From contig NZ_JAKNQL010000004.1 of the NCBI RefSeq assembly GCF_022662375.1, forward strand, positions 290,732-354,731: DNA of 64,000 nucleotides, given 5' to 3'. The notes under the pieces are model-generated. The model was not told the origin of the DNA and ran no database searches. It saw nothing but the letters and a program-made list of their open reading frames with translations. Positions 55,351-64,000 of the stretch are shown piece by piece; positions within the stretch are counted from its first letter, which is position 1, and each line of letters starts with the position of its first letter. This stretch comes from Pseudomonas sp. CROZ-RG-20F-R04-15. Lineage in GTDB: Bacteria > Pseudomonadota > Gammaproteobacteria > Pseudomonadales > Pseudomonadaceae. A program made the position numbers and the translations under genes.

Positions 55351-56628
55351 ATGATCGAACCCAAGCGCGTCTTGCGCGCCCTCGCTGAACACTGGGCACT
55401 TCTGGAGCCACTGTGCGAGCACTTCGACCAAGGCACACTGAGCCTCAACGAACTGCGCACGCAACTGGCCGCCCAACAACTGGACAGCACGCCGCAGGAC
55501 ATCACCAGCCTGCTCGACGTGTGGATTCGCCTCGATATTCTGATTCCGGTGGCAAAAAGCCCGAATCGTTTCGAGCTGAACGCACAGATTCACGACTTCC
55601 TCGCTTACTTGCGTCGTGAACACCGCTTGGGCCTGTGCCTGGAAATCGAAGCCTATCTGCGCCACCTCGAGCGCCTGGCCGGTTACATCCAGGACGCGTT
55701 CGAAGTCCGTGACGGCCACGACCTGGCCCGCCAGTTGCGCCTGCTCGACATGCGTGTGCGTGATGTGCTGAAGAAACTCGACAACGACGAACAGGCGCTG
55801 GTGGCCGTCGCTGAACGGGCGAAGACCAGCGACCGGCAGATTCCGCTGCGTCAGCGTTACGCCGAAGTCTTGGCGACGTGGGACGAATACGTCGAGCCGA
55901 TGATCGATCTGGTCAACGCCGACGGCGCCTTCGAGCAAGGCGTGCGCAAGGTCGAAACCGTGCTGCTGAAAATGCTCAGCGAACAGCAACGTCTCGGCCA
56001 TCTGGTTGACGACGACATGTTGCTGCGCACCCACGCACGCATCCTCGAAATGCAGACCAGCGCACAACTGACCTTACGTCATGCCCGCGAACTGCTGCTG
56101 CCATTGCGTGAAGAAGCGCGCCGGCACAACGCCGTGACCCGTGGTGCCGCACTTGCACTGGCGGCGATCCGCCGCAAAGGCATCGACGCCGTGCCGCAAG
56201 CGGCGATGCCGCTGTTCACCCGCCCGCAAAGCACCTTCCTCGGCAGCGCCAGTCAGGTCGAAGCCTACGTTTATGCGTTGGCGCGTTTCGAGCCAAAACC
56301 GGCACGCTTCCCCAAGGCGCACAAGACGCAGAAAGGCGAAGCCCCACGCGCGCCACGCACTGTGCGCGAGATGGTCGACCGTTGCGAAGAAGCTCTGCCA
56401 ATGCCGGATCTGATGACCTGGCTGCTGGAGCAGGAACCGGACGGTGCCACTGACGAATTGCTCTACTGGTTCTCGCGCCTGTCGCGGGAAAAACGCTTCA
56501 AGCGCGAGCGTCTGGAACGCCGCGAATACCACACTCACGAGCACCAGGTCAGCCTGCGCTCCTTCGCCCTGCTCTCGGCCAGCGACTCTGCCTCCGAGAA
56601 TTCTGCGAGCATCCCCAATGCATCTTGA
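55351..56628 (+). CDS. mksB: Condensin subunit MksB (kleisin-type)
   Basis: 425 aa from ATG 55351 (MIEPKRVLRALAEHWALLEPLCEHF), chosen to match the known family length. The frame is open further upstream without conserved sequence. The protein is mostly helical, with kleisin-like ends that bridge the MksF heads, in the order B-E-F. The complex compacts and partitions the chromosome alongside SMC-ScpAB. The gene is divergent from holD. Its stop lies within the mksE start region (11-bp overlap). Confidence 0.92.
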   Translation: MIEPKRVLRALAEHWALLEPLCEHFDQGTLSLNELRTQLAAQQLDSTPQDITSLLDVWIRLDILIPVAKSPNRFELNAQIHDFLAYLRREHRLGLCLEIEAYLRHLERLAGYIQDAFEVRDGHDLARQLRLLDMRVRDVLKKLDNDEQALVAVAERAKTSDRQIPLRQRYAEVLATWDEYVEPMIDLVNADGAFEQGVRKVETVLLKMLSEQQRLGHLVDDDMLLRTHARILEMQTSAQLTLRHARELLLPLREEARRHNAVTRGAALALAAIRRKGIDAVPQAAMPLFTRPQSTFLGSASQVEAYVYALARFEPKPARFPKAHKTQKGEAPRAPRTVREMVDRCEEALPMPDLMTWLLEQEPDGATDELLYWFSRLSREKRFKRERLERREYHTHEHQVSLRSFALLSASDSASENSASIPNAS

Positions 56629-57319
56629 TCTTTCCGAACTGTCGCAACTCGCACCGATTTTCCGCGAGCTGTTCAAGGGTTACCACGTCAGCCGCCGCGA
56701 CCCGGAGCTGTACGCGCAGCTGTCGAACTTCCAGGATCAGTACCGCACGCTGTTCAAGGCGCTGGGCTTTGAACTGGTCTGCGATACCCGTGGTTTCTAC
56801 TACTTTGTGCCGGACATGGCCGCTGCGGCGGTGAACAAGACCGCCCAGCGTCTGGCGTTGTTCACCTTCATCCTCGTCGAGCATCTGGCCGATCAGGGCC
56901 GCGACCCGATCGCCGTGCTTGATGGCGGCAGCCTCGGCCGCGAAGAGCTGCCATCGCTGCTGGAGAAATACCGCGACCTGTTCATTCAGGCCGAAGTGCA
57001 GACCGTGGAAGAGCTCGAAGAAAAGATCATGCGCCGCATGACTCAACTCGGTTTCGCCGGCGAAGAAAACGGCGTGTACCGCTTCCTGCCGCCGATGCAC
57101 CGTTTCCTCGATGTGTGCCTGTCGGTACAGCAGGATCGCGATCTGGCAGCCAGCGTGCACAGCGTATTGCCGCTGCCAGCGCCGGTGCTGATCGACGAAG
57201 CGGCGGAAGCCAAATTCCTCGAAACCGACGATCCGCTCGATCTCACCGAATTCGATGAAGAAAGCGAAGAAGACGCACTGGCCCGCGCCATTGCCGAAGA
57301 ACAGGAGTCCGACGCATGA
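56618..57319 (+). CDS. mksE: Condensin subunit MksE (KITE protein)
   Basis: 233 aa from ATG 56618, equal to the P. aeruginosa length as recalled. Winged-helix repeats typical of KITE subunits are seen (LSELSQLAPIFRELFKGYHVSRRDPELYAQL; IMRRMTQLGFAGEENGVYRFLPPMHRFLDV). An acidic C-terminal tail follows (DPLDLTEFDEESEEDALARAIAEEQESDA). It binds MksB and modulates loading on DNA. The stop overlaps mksF by 4 bp. Confidence 0.92.
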   Translation: MHLDLSELSQLAPIFRELFKGYHVSRRDPELYAQLSNFQDQYRTLFKALGFELVCDTRGFYYFVPDMAAAAVNKTAQRLALFTFILVEHLADQGRDPIAVLDGGSLGREELPSLLEKYRDLFIQAEVQTVEELEEKIMRRMTQLGFAGEENGVYRFLPPMHRFLDVCLSVQQDRDLAASVHSVLPLPAPVLIDEAAEAKFLETDDPLDLTEFDEESEEDALARAIAEEQESDA

Positions 57320-60156
57320 GCCAGGAACGCTACGGCATCCGCCGCTTTGCCCTTTTGAACACCGCCGGTTACAGCCTCGGCCTGTTCCCGCTGGAAGAAC
57401 CGTTGTCGGTTTACGGCGCGAACAACCTCGGTAAATCGGCGTCGATCAACGCCTTGCAGTTCCCGATTCTGGCGCGCATGTCGGACATGAGTTTCGGCAA
57501 GTACAGCCTCGAACAATCGCGGCGTTTCTATTTTGCTTCCGACACCAGCTACATCCTCGTCGAAGTAAACCTGCCGCACGGCCCGCACGTCATTGGTGTG
57601 GTCGGTCGTGGCCCGGGCGGCGGTTTCGGTCACCAGTTCTTCGCCTACGCCGGCAAGCTCGACCTGGCGCATTACCAGAAGAACGACACCTGCCTGCGTC
57701 AGAAAGAGCTGTTCAGCAACCTTGAGAAAGAAGGCCTGAAGGCTTACGAACTCAAGCCGGACGAATTGCGTCGCTTGCTGGTCGGCGGTCACACCTCGAT
57801 TCCTTTGGATCTGACGTTGATTCCGCTGCGCTCCACCAGCGAGCAGAGCCTGAAGACCTTCCGCGCGTTGTTCATCAACCTGCTGCACATGCGCGAAATC
57901 ACTGCCGCCAAGTTGAAGCAGTTGTTCCTCGATGCCTTCGAACACAGCCTGCGTTCCGGCAGCGTCGATTACATCGCCGCGTGCGAAGAAGCTTTCCGCG
58001 ACGTGCGCCGGATGGAACAGGACTACAACTCGCTGGTCGCTGCCGGCCCGTTGGTTGAAGCCTTGGCCAACGGCGTGAAACAACGCGACGTGCTGCGCGG
58101 CAAACTGCATCGCCTGTCGCCACTGCTCGACTCGTTGCTCGGTACCTGGTCGGACTACGCCAGTGCGCGCAAGGAAGAGCTGACCATTCAAGCCGACCAC
58201 TACCGTGGCGAGCAGGACAGTCTGCAAAACGATCAGCGCGGTGGCACTCAGGAACTGATGCGTCTGGAGCGGGAAATTTCCGGCATCCAGCGCTGGCTCG
58301 GCGAGCTGTCGGTGTTGAAGAATCGCTTCGCCTTGGTCGATGACGTCAAAGTGCTGGAGCAACAACTGCTCGCGGCCAAAGACGCCCACGACGAACTGGC
58401 CGGTGCTCTGGCGCAATCGCGTCAGTTCAGCGCGGAAGATCTGGAAGAGCGCGTGCGCGATCTGGAAAAACGCCTGAAGTCGGTGAAACTGCAACTCGAT
58501 CACGCCGACAACAACAGCTATGCCCGTCTGCGCGAAGAGTTCTCGCAGCAGGACGTCGAGCGTCTGATGCGCCTGTTCAACAGCGCGCTGTTCAGCCTGC
58601 CGCTGGGCGAACACGGAATTACCCTCGACGACGACGGCGCGTGGGTGAAATCGGTCGAGCTGATTCTCGATGGCTTCAAAGGCGAGCGCTTCGAAGTGCC
58701 GGGCCTGTCGATCGACATCTCGAACATCGAGCCACCGGCCCTGCAAGCCTTGGCTGACCGTGCCGCGTTGCGCGATCAGAAAGAACGCCTGGAAAAAGAA
58801 CTCAAGCAACTGAAAACCCAGCAGGCCGTGGCCGCCGACCGCGCCGCGAGCAAGACCCAGACCGAAGCGCTGTACCAGCAAGTGCTGGACGCGCAGAAGG
58901 CGCTGGAAGATTTCCGCCGCACCCAGACCCTGAGCGCCGAAGAAAGCGACAAGCTTGAGCAACTGGCGCAGATGGAAGGCGCGCAGGACGAACTCAAGCG
59001 TTCCAGCGATGCCTTCACCGAGCGCGTCCAGCAACTGTCGGCCAAGCTGCAACTGGTCGGCCGCCAGATCGCTGACATGGAAGCCAAGCAACGCACCCTC
59101 GACGATGCGCTGCGTCGTCGTCAGTTGCTACCAGCGGATCTGCCGTTCGGTACGCCGTTCATGGATCCGGTCGACGATTCGATGGACAACCTGCTGCCGC
59201 TGCTCAACGACTATCAAGACAGCTGGCAAGGCCTGCTGCGCGCCGATGGCCAGATCGAAGCGCTGTACGCGCAAGTGCGCCTGAAAGGTGTGGCCAAGTT
59301 CGACAGCGAAGACGACATGGAGCGCCGCCTGTCGCTGCTGATCAACGCTTACGCGCACCGTACCGATGAAGCGCTGACGCTGGGCAAGGCCCGCCGTGCG
59401 GCGGTCACCGACATCGCCCGGACGTTGCGCAACATTCGCAGCGACTACGACAGCCTCGAGCATCAACTGGCGCTGTTCAACCGCGAGATCAACAAGCGTC
59501 AGGTCTCCAACCTGCAGAGCTTCCGCATCGTCCTCGCGCCGAACAAAGAAGCGCTCAAGCACATCGACCAGATCATCCACAGCGCCGGTCAGTACGAAGA
59601 AGGCGAAACCCTGTCGGTGTTCGATCTCAGCCAAAGCGCCGAGCAGGACAACAAGAACGAAGAGGCCAAGGAATACCTGGCGCGGTTGGTCGCAGCAAAC
59701 CACAACCAGCTCGGTCTCAAGGACTTGTTTGAGCTGGCGTTCGAGATCACCAAGGTCAACGGTCAACCGGTGATCCACACCGACATCGATGGCGCGGCTT
59801 CCAACGGCACGACCATGACTATCAAGGCGCTGACCAACATGTACTTGTTGCTGCACTTGATGGATCGCGATCAGGCCGGTCGCGTGCGTCTGCCGTACTA
59901 CCTCGACGAGGCGGCGGATATCGATGAGAAGAACCAGGCCGCGCTGCTGGAAACCAGCCTGCAACTGGGCTTCGTGCCGATTCTGGCGAGTGTGAAGCCG
60001 CAGGTCTGCGCCAGTGTCGCGATCGACCTGGAAGGCGGCAGCGGCCCGGCGGGGATCTACATTGATGAGGCGGACTGGAAGTACATCCGTCGCCATGATG
60101 TGGTGAAGGCCACGTTGAATGTTGAGGCGGATGAACCGGAGCTGGATGCGGTTTGA
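57316..60156 (+). CDS. mksF: Condensin ATPase MksF (SMC-like)
   Basis: 946 aa. The Walker A GANNLGKS is at residues 34-41. Long coiled coils fill about residues 260-400 and 480-620, with a hinge between. The C-terminal head has PYYLDEAADIDEKNQAALLETSLQLGFVPIL (Walker B region). With MksB and MksE it forms the MukBEF-like condensin. No nuclease gene of the MksG (TOPRIM/DUF2220) type follows; a terminator does, so this is the three-gene chromosomal form. Confidence 0.95.
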   Translation: MSQERYGIRRFALLNTAGYSLGLFPLEEPLSVYGANNLGKSASINALQFPILARMSDMSFGKYSLEQSRRFYFASDTSYILVEVNLPHGPHVIGVVGRGPGGGFGHQFFAYAGKLDLAHYQKNDTCLRQKELFSNLEKEGLKAYELKPDELRRLLVGGHTSIPLDLTLIPLRSTSEQSLKTFRALFINLLHMREITAAKLKQLFLDAFEHSLRSGSVDYIAACEEAFRDVRRMEQDYNSLVAAGPLVEALANGVKQRDVLRGKLHRLSPLLDSLLGTWSDYASARKEELTIQADHYRGEQDSLQNDQRGGTQELMRLEREISGIQRWLGELSVLKNRFALVDDVKVLEQQLLAAKDAHDELAGALAQSRQFSAEDLEERVRDLEKRLKSVKLQLDHADNNSYARLREEFSQQDVERLMRLFNSALFSLPLGEHGITLDDDGAWVKSVELILDGFKGERFEVPGLSIDISNIEPPALQALADRAALRDQKERLEKELKQLKTQQAVAADRAASKTQTEALYQQVLDAQKALEDFRRTQTLSAEESDKLEQLAQMEGAQDELKRSSDAFTERVQQLSAKLQLVGRQIADMEAKQRTLDDALRRRQLLPADLPFGTPFMDPVDDSMDNLLPLLNDYQDSWQGLLRADGQIEALYAQVRLKGVAKFDSEDDMERRLSLLINAYAHRTDEALTLGKARRAAVTDIARTLRNIRSDYDSLEHQLALFNREINKRQVSNLQSFRIVLAPNKEALKHIDQIIHSAGQYEEGETLSVFDLSQSAEQDNKNEEAKEYLARLVAANHNQLGLKDLFELAFEITKVNGQPVIHTDIDGAASNGTTMTIKALTNMYLLLHLMDRDQAGRVRLPYYLDEAADIDEKNQAALLETSLQLGFVPILASVKPQVCASVAIDLEGGSGPAGIYIDEADWKYIRRHDVVKATLNVEADEPELDAV

Positions 60157-60180
60157 TCAGCGTTAACTGAAGGACAAAAA

Positions 60181-60216
60181 AAGGGCCGCGATCTGTCTGG
60201 ATCGCGGCCCTTTTTT
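60181..60216 (+). terminator. Terminator after mksF
   Basis: The perfect 13-bp stem AAGGGCCGCGATC/GATCGCGGCCCTT (60181-60193 with 60200-60212) with a 6-nt loop is followed by T to 60216. Confidence 0.95.
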
Positions 60217-60250
60217 ACGGCTTTGGGTTTGTGCTCAGCTTGGAGGCCTC

Positions 60251-60316
60251 TTCGCGAGCAGGCTCGCTCCCACATTGGAACGCATTTCAAATGTGGGAGC
60301 GAGCTTGCTCGCGAAG
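60251..60316. repeat. REP pair in divergent orientation
   Basis: TTCGCGAGCAGGCTCGCTCC... is followed by TGTGGGAGCGAGCTTGCTCG after a spacer of about 17 bp. It is the inverted arrangement relative to the six standard doublets, as at 53821. Confidence 0.85.
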
Positions 60317-60347
60317 GCGTCTTAATAGACGCCACATCAACTTCAGG

Positions 60348-62651
60348 TTACTTACCGAGCGAAATCTTCGGCGCCCACGTCAGCCACTCATCCTCAAACT
60401 TGTCGAACAACGGGAACGTCTGCTCCGCACGCGCCGGGTTGCCCATACGCTCGCCATCCGGCGTGGCGAAGGCGATGCCACCCTGAATCGCCGTCTCCAA
60501 CGACTCGGTGCGCACCGTCAAACCATTGAACAGACCGATATCAAAACCAACACCGCTGGTGTTCCAGAACCGGCTACCGCTGCGCACCAACGGCGCGTAC
60601 TTCGGCTCGATCAGAATGTGCACCAACACCCGATCCGCCGTCTGTCCCAGTTCATAACCGGTGACTTTACCCACAGTGATTTCACGGTAAGTCACCGGCA
60701 CACCCGGTTTCAGCGATCCACGACGGGCAGCGCTCAATACCAGACTCAGCCCCGCCTCTTGCTTGGTGACTTCCGGCGCGTTGGTCAGGGCAACGAAGTT
60801 CTTCTGCGGGCCGAGATTTTTCGCCGCCGGCTGCACTTCGATGTACTGCCCGGTCACCAGGGTTTCCAGATTGGCAGTCTTGATCAGGCCCAGCTCTGGT
60901 TTGACCACCCAGAACTGACTGCCGACCCGGGCGATCTTCTCCGGCACTTCAGTGATGCGCGCCGTGAGGATGACCGATTGCAGATCGTCAGTCAGATCGA
61001 CACTTTCGATCTTGCCGACATCCAGGCCCTTGAAGCGCACCGGGGTGCCACTGCGCAGACCATCAGCGCGATCGACTTTGATCGTCACCACCGCGCCTTT
61101 CTGATTCGCCTCATCATGGTTGGCGAACAGGCGGAAACGCGGAATACGTTTCTGCAGCGGCGCTTTGGCTTGCGGTGTCTCGAAGGCGATGCCACCGGCC
61201 ATCAGGGTCTGCAGCGACTCACTCTTGACTTGAATGCCACCGGTCAGTCCGCCGGTCAACGTGATGCCACTGACATTCCAGAAACGCGTCGAGGCGTTGA
61301 CCAGGTTTTCGTATTCCTTATCGATGTGCACGCCAATGACCAATTGCTTCTTGGTCTTGGAGAACTGATAGCTCTGCACTGAACCGACCTTGACCTGTTT
61401 GTACAGAATTGGACTGCCGACATCGATCGAGCCGAGGACATCGGTGAACAGCACCAGGTGCAAGCCCGGTGAGCGCAGATCCAGCGGCGGCGCCTTTGGC
61501 CGGGCCTCGAATTCGCGTTTCGGTGCCGCACCTTTATCGCCTGGGCGTACGGCGATGTAGTTACCTTTCACCAAGGCTTCCAGACCGGTGATCCCAGCCA
61601 GAGAAATCGACGGTTTAACTACCCAGAACTGCGTGCCATCGACCAGATAGTCCTCAGCCAATGGATCGAGGGTGAGCTCGGCTGTGGCACTGTTCAGGTC
61701 AGGATCAACTTTCAGCGCCTTCATGTTGCCGACTTGAATGCCTTTGTACATCACCGGTGTGCGGCCGGCCTGCAGTCCTTCGAAGTCGCTGAGTTTGACC
61801 TTTACGCGGATCCCGGCAGCGGCAGCGTCGAAGTCCTCATACAGACGGAACGGCAGGCTCGGATCGGTCGGCGGGCTGTCCTTGCGGTTTTCTGGTGTGG
61901 CGAAAGCGATACCGCCGGCGACGATGCTGGCCAGGGATTCGCTGCGCACTTTCACACCGGACAGGTTGGCGTCGATGCTGATGCCGCTGGCGTTCCAGAA
62001 ACGCGTGTGTTTGCGCACCAGTTTGGCGTAGGTCGGTTCGATGAAGACTTTGAGCTCGACAGTACTTTGATCTTCCGAGAGCACGTAGCTTTTGATCTGA
62101 CCAACCTTGATCTGCTTGTAGAACACCGGGCTGCCTCGGCTCAGTGAACCGAGACGATCAGCCTTGATGGTCAGGTGCAGACCCGGCTTGGCGTCGGACA
62201 ACGGCGGTTCCTCGGAGAGCGCCTTGAACTTGCGCACAGGCTCGCCTTCGCCAGGACTGATGGCCACGTAGTTACCCGACACCAGGGTTTCCAGACCGGT
62301 GATACCGGCCAGGGTCACGCTTGGTTTGACCAGCCAGAAACGCGTGCTGGTCTTGAGGTATTGCTCAACGTCCTTATTCATCTCGACGGTGGCAATCACG
62401 CCTTTGGAGTTGCCCTCATCGTCGAGCTTGAGCGCCTTGACCTTACCGACCGACATGCCTTTGTACATGACCTCGGTCTTGTTGGCCTGGATGCCTTCGC
62501 CACTCTCGAAGCGGATCTGAATTTCGATACCGGTTTCGGAATAGGCACGCCAGCCGAGCCAGCCACCGATGATCAGCGCGATCAGAGGCAGGACCCAAAT
62601 GGCAGACCAGTTCGAGGCCGGTCGGGTTTTCGCTACGGGCAAATCAGTCAT
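60348..62651 (-). CDS. pqiB: MCE-family lipid transport protein PqiB
   Basis: 767 aa with one N-terminal membrane anchor (WSAIWVLPLIALIIGGWLGW, residues about 15-34). Six MCE repeats follow, each starting near the (G/K)xxVxYKGxxVGxVxxL pattern, for example VMYKGMSVGKVKAL, VFYKQIKVGQIKSY, VMYKGIQVGNMKAL, ILYKQVKVGSVQSY, VRFKGLDVGKIESV and VTYREITVGKVTGY. E. coli PqiB has three MCE domains and LetB seven, so this is an intermediate length. Such proteins form a hydrophobic tunnel across the periplasm. Its start overlaps the PqiA half upstream by 8 bp. Confidence 0.9.
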   Translation of the reverse strand: MTDLPVAKTRPASNWSAIWVLPLIALIIGGWLGWRAYSETGIEIQIRFESGEGIQANKTEVMYKGMSVGKVKALKLDDEGNSKGVIATVEMNKDVEQYLKTSTRFWLVKPSVTLAGITGLETLVSGNYVAISPGEGEPVRKFKALSEEPPLSDAKPGLHLTIKADRLGSLSRGSPVFYKQIKVGQIKSYVLSEDQSTVELKVFIEPTYAKLVRKHTRFWNASGISIDANLSGVKVRSESLASIVAGGIAFATPENRKDSPPTDPSLPFRLYEDFDAAAAGIRVKVKLSDFEGLQAGRTPVMYKGIQVGNMKALKVDPDLNSATAELTLDPLAEDYLVDGTQFWVVKPSISLAGITGLEALVKGNYIAVRPGDKGAAPKREFEARPKAPPLDLRSPGLHLVLFTDVLGSIDVGSPILYKQVKVGSVQSYQFSKTKKQLVIGVHIDKEYENLVNASTRFWNVSGITLTGGLTGGIQVKSESLQTLMAGGIAFETPQAKAPLQKRIPRFRLFANHDEANQKGAVVTIKVDRADGLRSGTPVRFKGLDVGKIESVDLTDDLQSVILTARITEVPEKIARVGSQFWVVKPELGLIKTANLETLVTGQYIEVQPAAKNLGPQKNFVALTNAPEVTKQEAGLSLVLSAARRGSLKPGVPVTYREITVGKVTGYELGQTADRVLVHILIEPKYAPLVRSGSRFWNTSGVGFDIGLFNGLTVRTESLETAIQGGIAFATPDGERMGNPARAEQTFPLFDKFEDEWLTWAPKISLGK

Positions 62652-63267
62652 GGTCGTCGTCCGACTCCGTGTTATCCCAAATCAGTCGGGGATCGAAAGT
62701 TACTGCGGCGAGCATCGTCAGAATCACCACACTGGCGAAGGCGATGGCGCCAAGATTGGCTTCGACACTGGCAAGCCGGCCGAAGTTGACGACCGCCACG
62801 AGAATGGCGATCACAAAAATATCGAGCATCGACCAGCGACCGATGAACTCGATGAAGCGGTACATCCAGATACGCTGACGGGCAGACAACGGCTGACGTC
62901 GTTGCACTGAAAACAGCAGCAGCGCGATGCCGACCAGTTTGAAGGTCGGCACCAGGATACTGGCGATGAACACCACAGCGGCAATCGGGATCATGCCGTG
63001 CTGTACCAACTGGATCACGCCGGACATGATGGTGCTCGGATCACCTTGGCCCAAAGAACTGACAGTCATGATCGGCAAGACATTGGCCGGGATATAGATA
63101 ATCGCGGCGGTGATCAGCAGTGCCCAGGTGCGTACGAGGCTGTTCGGACGGCGAGCGTGAACCAGCGCACCGCAGCGGGTGCAGGTTTGCTCGTCGGCGT
63201 CCGCTTCCTGTTTGTTCAACTCATGACATTCGGTACACACCAGAATGCCCGCATCAATCGCCCGCAT
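62644..63267 (-). CDS. pqiA: PqiA-like membrane protein, C-terminal-half type
   Basis: 207 aa from the ATG at 63267. An N-terminal zinc-ribbon pair (VCTECHELNKQ...CTRCGALVHA) is followed by four membrane segments (about 50-75, 90-120, 140-165 and 170-195). E. coli PqiA carries two such halves in one 417-aa protein; here this is a separate gene. Together with the upstream half and PqiB it would form the inner-membrane part of the lipid-transport system. It overlaps both neighbours (14 bp and 8 bp). Confidence 0.85.
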   Translation of the reverse strand: MRAIDAGILVCTECHELNKQEADADEQTCTRCGALVHARRPNSLVRTWALLITAAIIYIPANVLPIMTVSSLGQGDPSTIMSGVIQLVQHGMIPIAAVVFIASILVPTFKLVGIALLLFSVQRRQPLSARQRIWMYRFIEFIGRWSMLDIFVIAILVAVVNFGRLASVEANLGAIAFASVVILTMLAAVTFDPRLIWDNTESDDDHD

Positions 63268-63913
63268 GAGCGTCCTCTCCTGATAACGCCTGCCAGATCT
63301 GGTGAGGTGACATCACCACTTCCAGCCAAACCTGCACCAACAACAAACCGATAAAACACGCCAGGCCGAGGCCTACGGTAATCGCCGCCATGTCCGCCAG
63401 TTTGACGATCGCCACCAGTACGCCCATGAGGTAAACCTCAAGCATTCCCCAGTCTTTGAGGTGGTGGTAGATGCGATAGAGCAGCAGACCGTAGCTGCGG
63501 CCGACGTTGAAACGAATCGTCAGTAAAACGAACAACTGGCACAGCAACTTGAGCAACGGTATGGCCATGCTGCACAGGAAGACGACAATCGAAACGCCCT
63601 GCATGTCGGTGTTGAACAGGCCGAGAACGCCGCTCCAGACCGTATCCTGCGAAGACTGTCCGAGGATATTGAGCTGCATGATGGGCAAAAAGTTTGCCGG
63701 GATGTACAACAATAACGCTGCAATCACCAAGGCAAGGCTGCGCTGCACCACGTTATGACGGTGAGCGTACAACTCGTAACCGCAGCGAGGACAGAGCGCT
63801 TTCTCGCCATGGGCAAGAATTGGCTTGCGCATCAGCAGGTCGCACTCGTGACAGGCCACCAGGTCTTCCAGCGGTAAATCTGACAGCCCTGGGGCGTCAA
63901 CCGACTCTGACAT
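63254..63913 (-). CDS. pqiA: PqiA-like membrane protein, N-terminal-half type
   Basis: 219 aa from the ATG at 63913. The N-terminal zinc ribbon is VACHECDLLMRKPILAHGEKALCPRCGYELYA. Four membrane segments follow (about 50-75, 95-125, 145-170 and 175-200). It overlaps the second pqiA half by 14 bp and is the first gene of the minus-strand unit pqiA-pqiA-pqiB, transcribed from the right edge of the window. In E. coli pqiAB is induced by paraquat; no regulator site is assigned here. Confidence 0.85.
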   Translation of the reverse strand: MSESVDAPGLSDLPLEDLVACHECDLLMRKPILAHGEKALCPRCGYELYAHRHNVVQRSLALVIAALLLYIPANFLPIMQLNILGQSSQDTVWSGVLGLFNTDMQGVSIVVFLCSMAIPLLKLLCQLFVLLTIRFNVGRSYGLLLYRIYHHLKDWGMLEVYLMGVLVAIVKLADMAAITVGLGLACFIGLLLVQVWLEVVMSPHQIWQALSGEDAHAGD

Positions 63914-64000
63914 ACGGGCTCTGGCTCCGAATAAGGTGGGGCTATTCTAGTGTTCTGATTCGAAAATAACTGTGCAAATTTGTTCGCTGTCGCGAGCAAA

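Noticed and set aside
55170..55505. N-terminal extension of holD
   Set aside because: It overlaps the mksB start on the other strand and is not HolD-like before VADPLL.
57043..59091. 682-aa reading frame opposite mksF
   Set aside because: Shadow of a GC-rich gene. mksF has clear Walker motifs and coiled coils, and the antisense frame has low-complexity sequence with no family pattern.
1564..60316. REP sequences taken as CRISPR or IS ends
   Set aside because: They are isolated inverted pairs in intergenic gaps without regular spacers, cas genes or transposase.
62644..63913. Frameshift splitting pqiA
   Set aside because: Each half has its own ATG, zinc ribbon and complete set of membrane segments, and they overlap by 14 bp, so two genes are intended.

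Overview
The window looks like chromosome from a member of the Pseudomonas fluorescens group. The evidence is the gene order phrB, pagL, murI-moeB-prmC-prfA-hemA, lolB-ispE-tRNA-Gln-prs-rplY-pth-ychF and mksBEF, the P. fluorescens-type REP doublets (core GGGAGCGAGC...GCTCGCG), the DUF6124 protein and high GC. No prophage, insertion sequence, CRISPR array or plasmid gene was found.

Layout. (1) 1-10129: the start of a YfcH-like epimerase, then two units preceded by TATAC(A/C)-N12-TGTACA boxes. This is the direct repeat described for LitR/PplR light regulators in P. putida. The second unit is nine overlapping genes: DUF523/DUF1722 protein, PplR1-like MerR regulator, CPD photolyase, NTF2-like protein, short-chain dehydrogenase, FAD amine oxidase, DUF1365 protein, cyclopropane-fatty-acid-synthase-like methyltransferase and DUF2878 membrane protein. 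It reads as a light response that couples DNA repair to membrane-lipid modification. (2) 10182-23085: housekeeping core. The minus strand carries pagL, murI, moeB, prmC, prfA and hemA. The plus strand carries a TPR lipoprotein, lolB, ispE, tRNA-Gln, prs, rplY, pth and ychF. (3) 23271-52598: lineage-variable region. It holds a fosmidomycin-resistance-type efflux pump, two chemoreceptor-like proteins, a polyamine-type ABC importer with an amidase and a LysR regulator, tRNA-Met, an XRE regulator, a DUF2817 hydrolase, gamma-glutamyltransferase, a DUF6124 gene behind a highly structured leader, a flavin reductase, gluconate, MHS and short-chain fatty-acid transporters, an HscC/J-protein pair, a Pho-box-preceded acid phosphatase and a SET-domain protein. 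(4) 52607-63913: conserved core again. It holds carbonic anhydrase, an acidic small protein, rimI-holD, the MksBEF condensin, and a PqiB-type MCE protein with PqiA split into two genes.

The strongest new signal is the roughly 200-nt leader at 37651-37860 before the DUF6124 gene. It has a 16-bp helix closing two hairpins (one with a UUCG tetraloop). A single-stranded octamer in that junction is complementary both to the loop of a downstream hairpin and to an upstream copy of the same sequence, which is a switch-like arrangement. Other regulatory candidates are a LexA-like palindrome before the SET gene, a dyad at the -35 region of the TPR lipoprotein promoter, a sigma-70 promoter inside ispE, and a 135-bp imperfect palindrome between rplY and pth.
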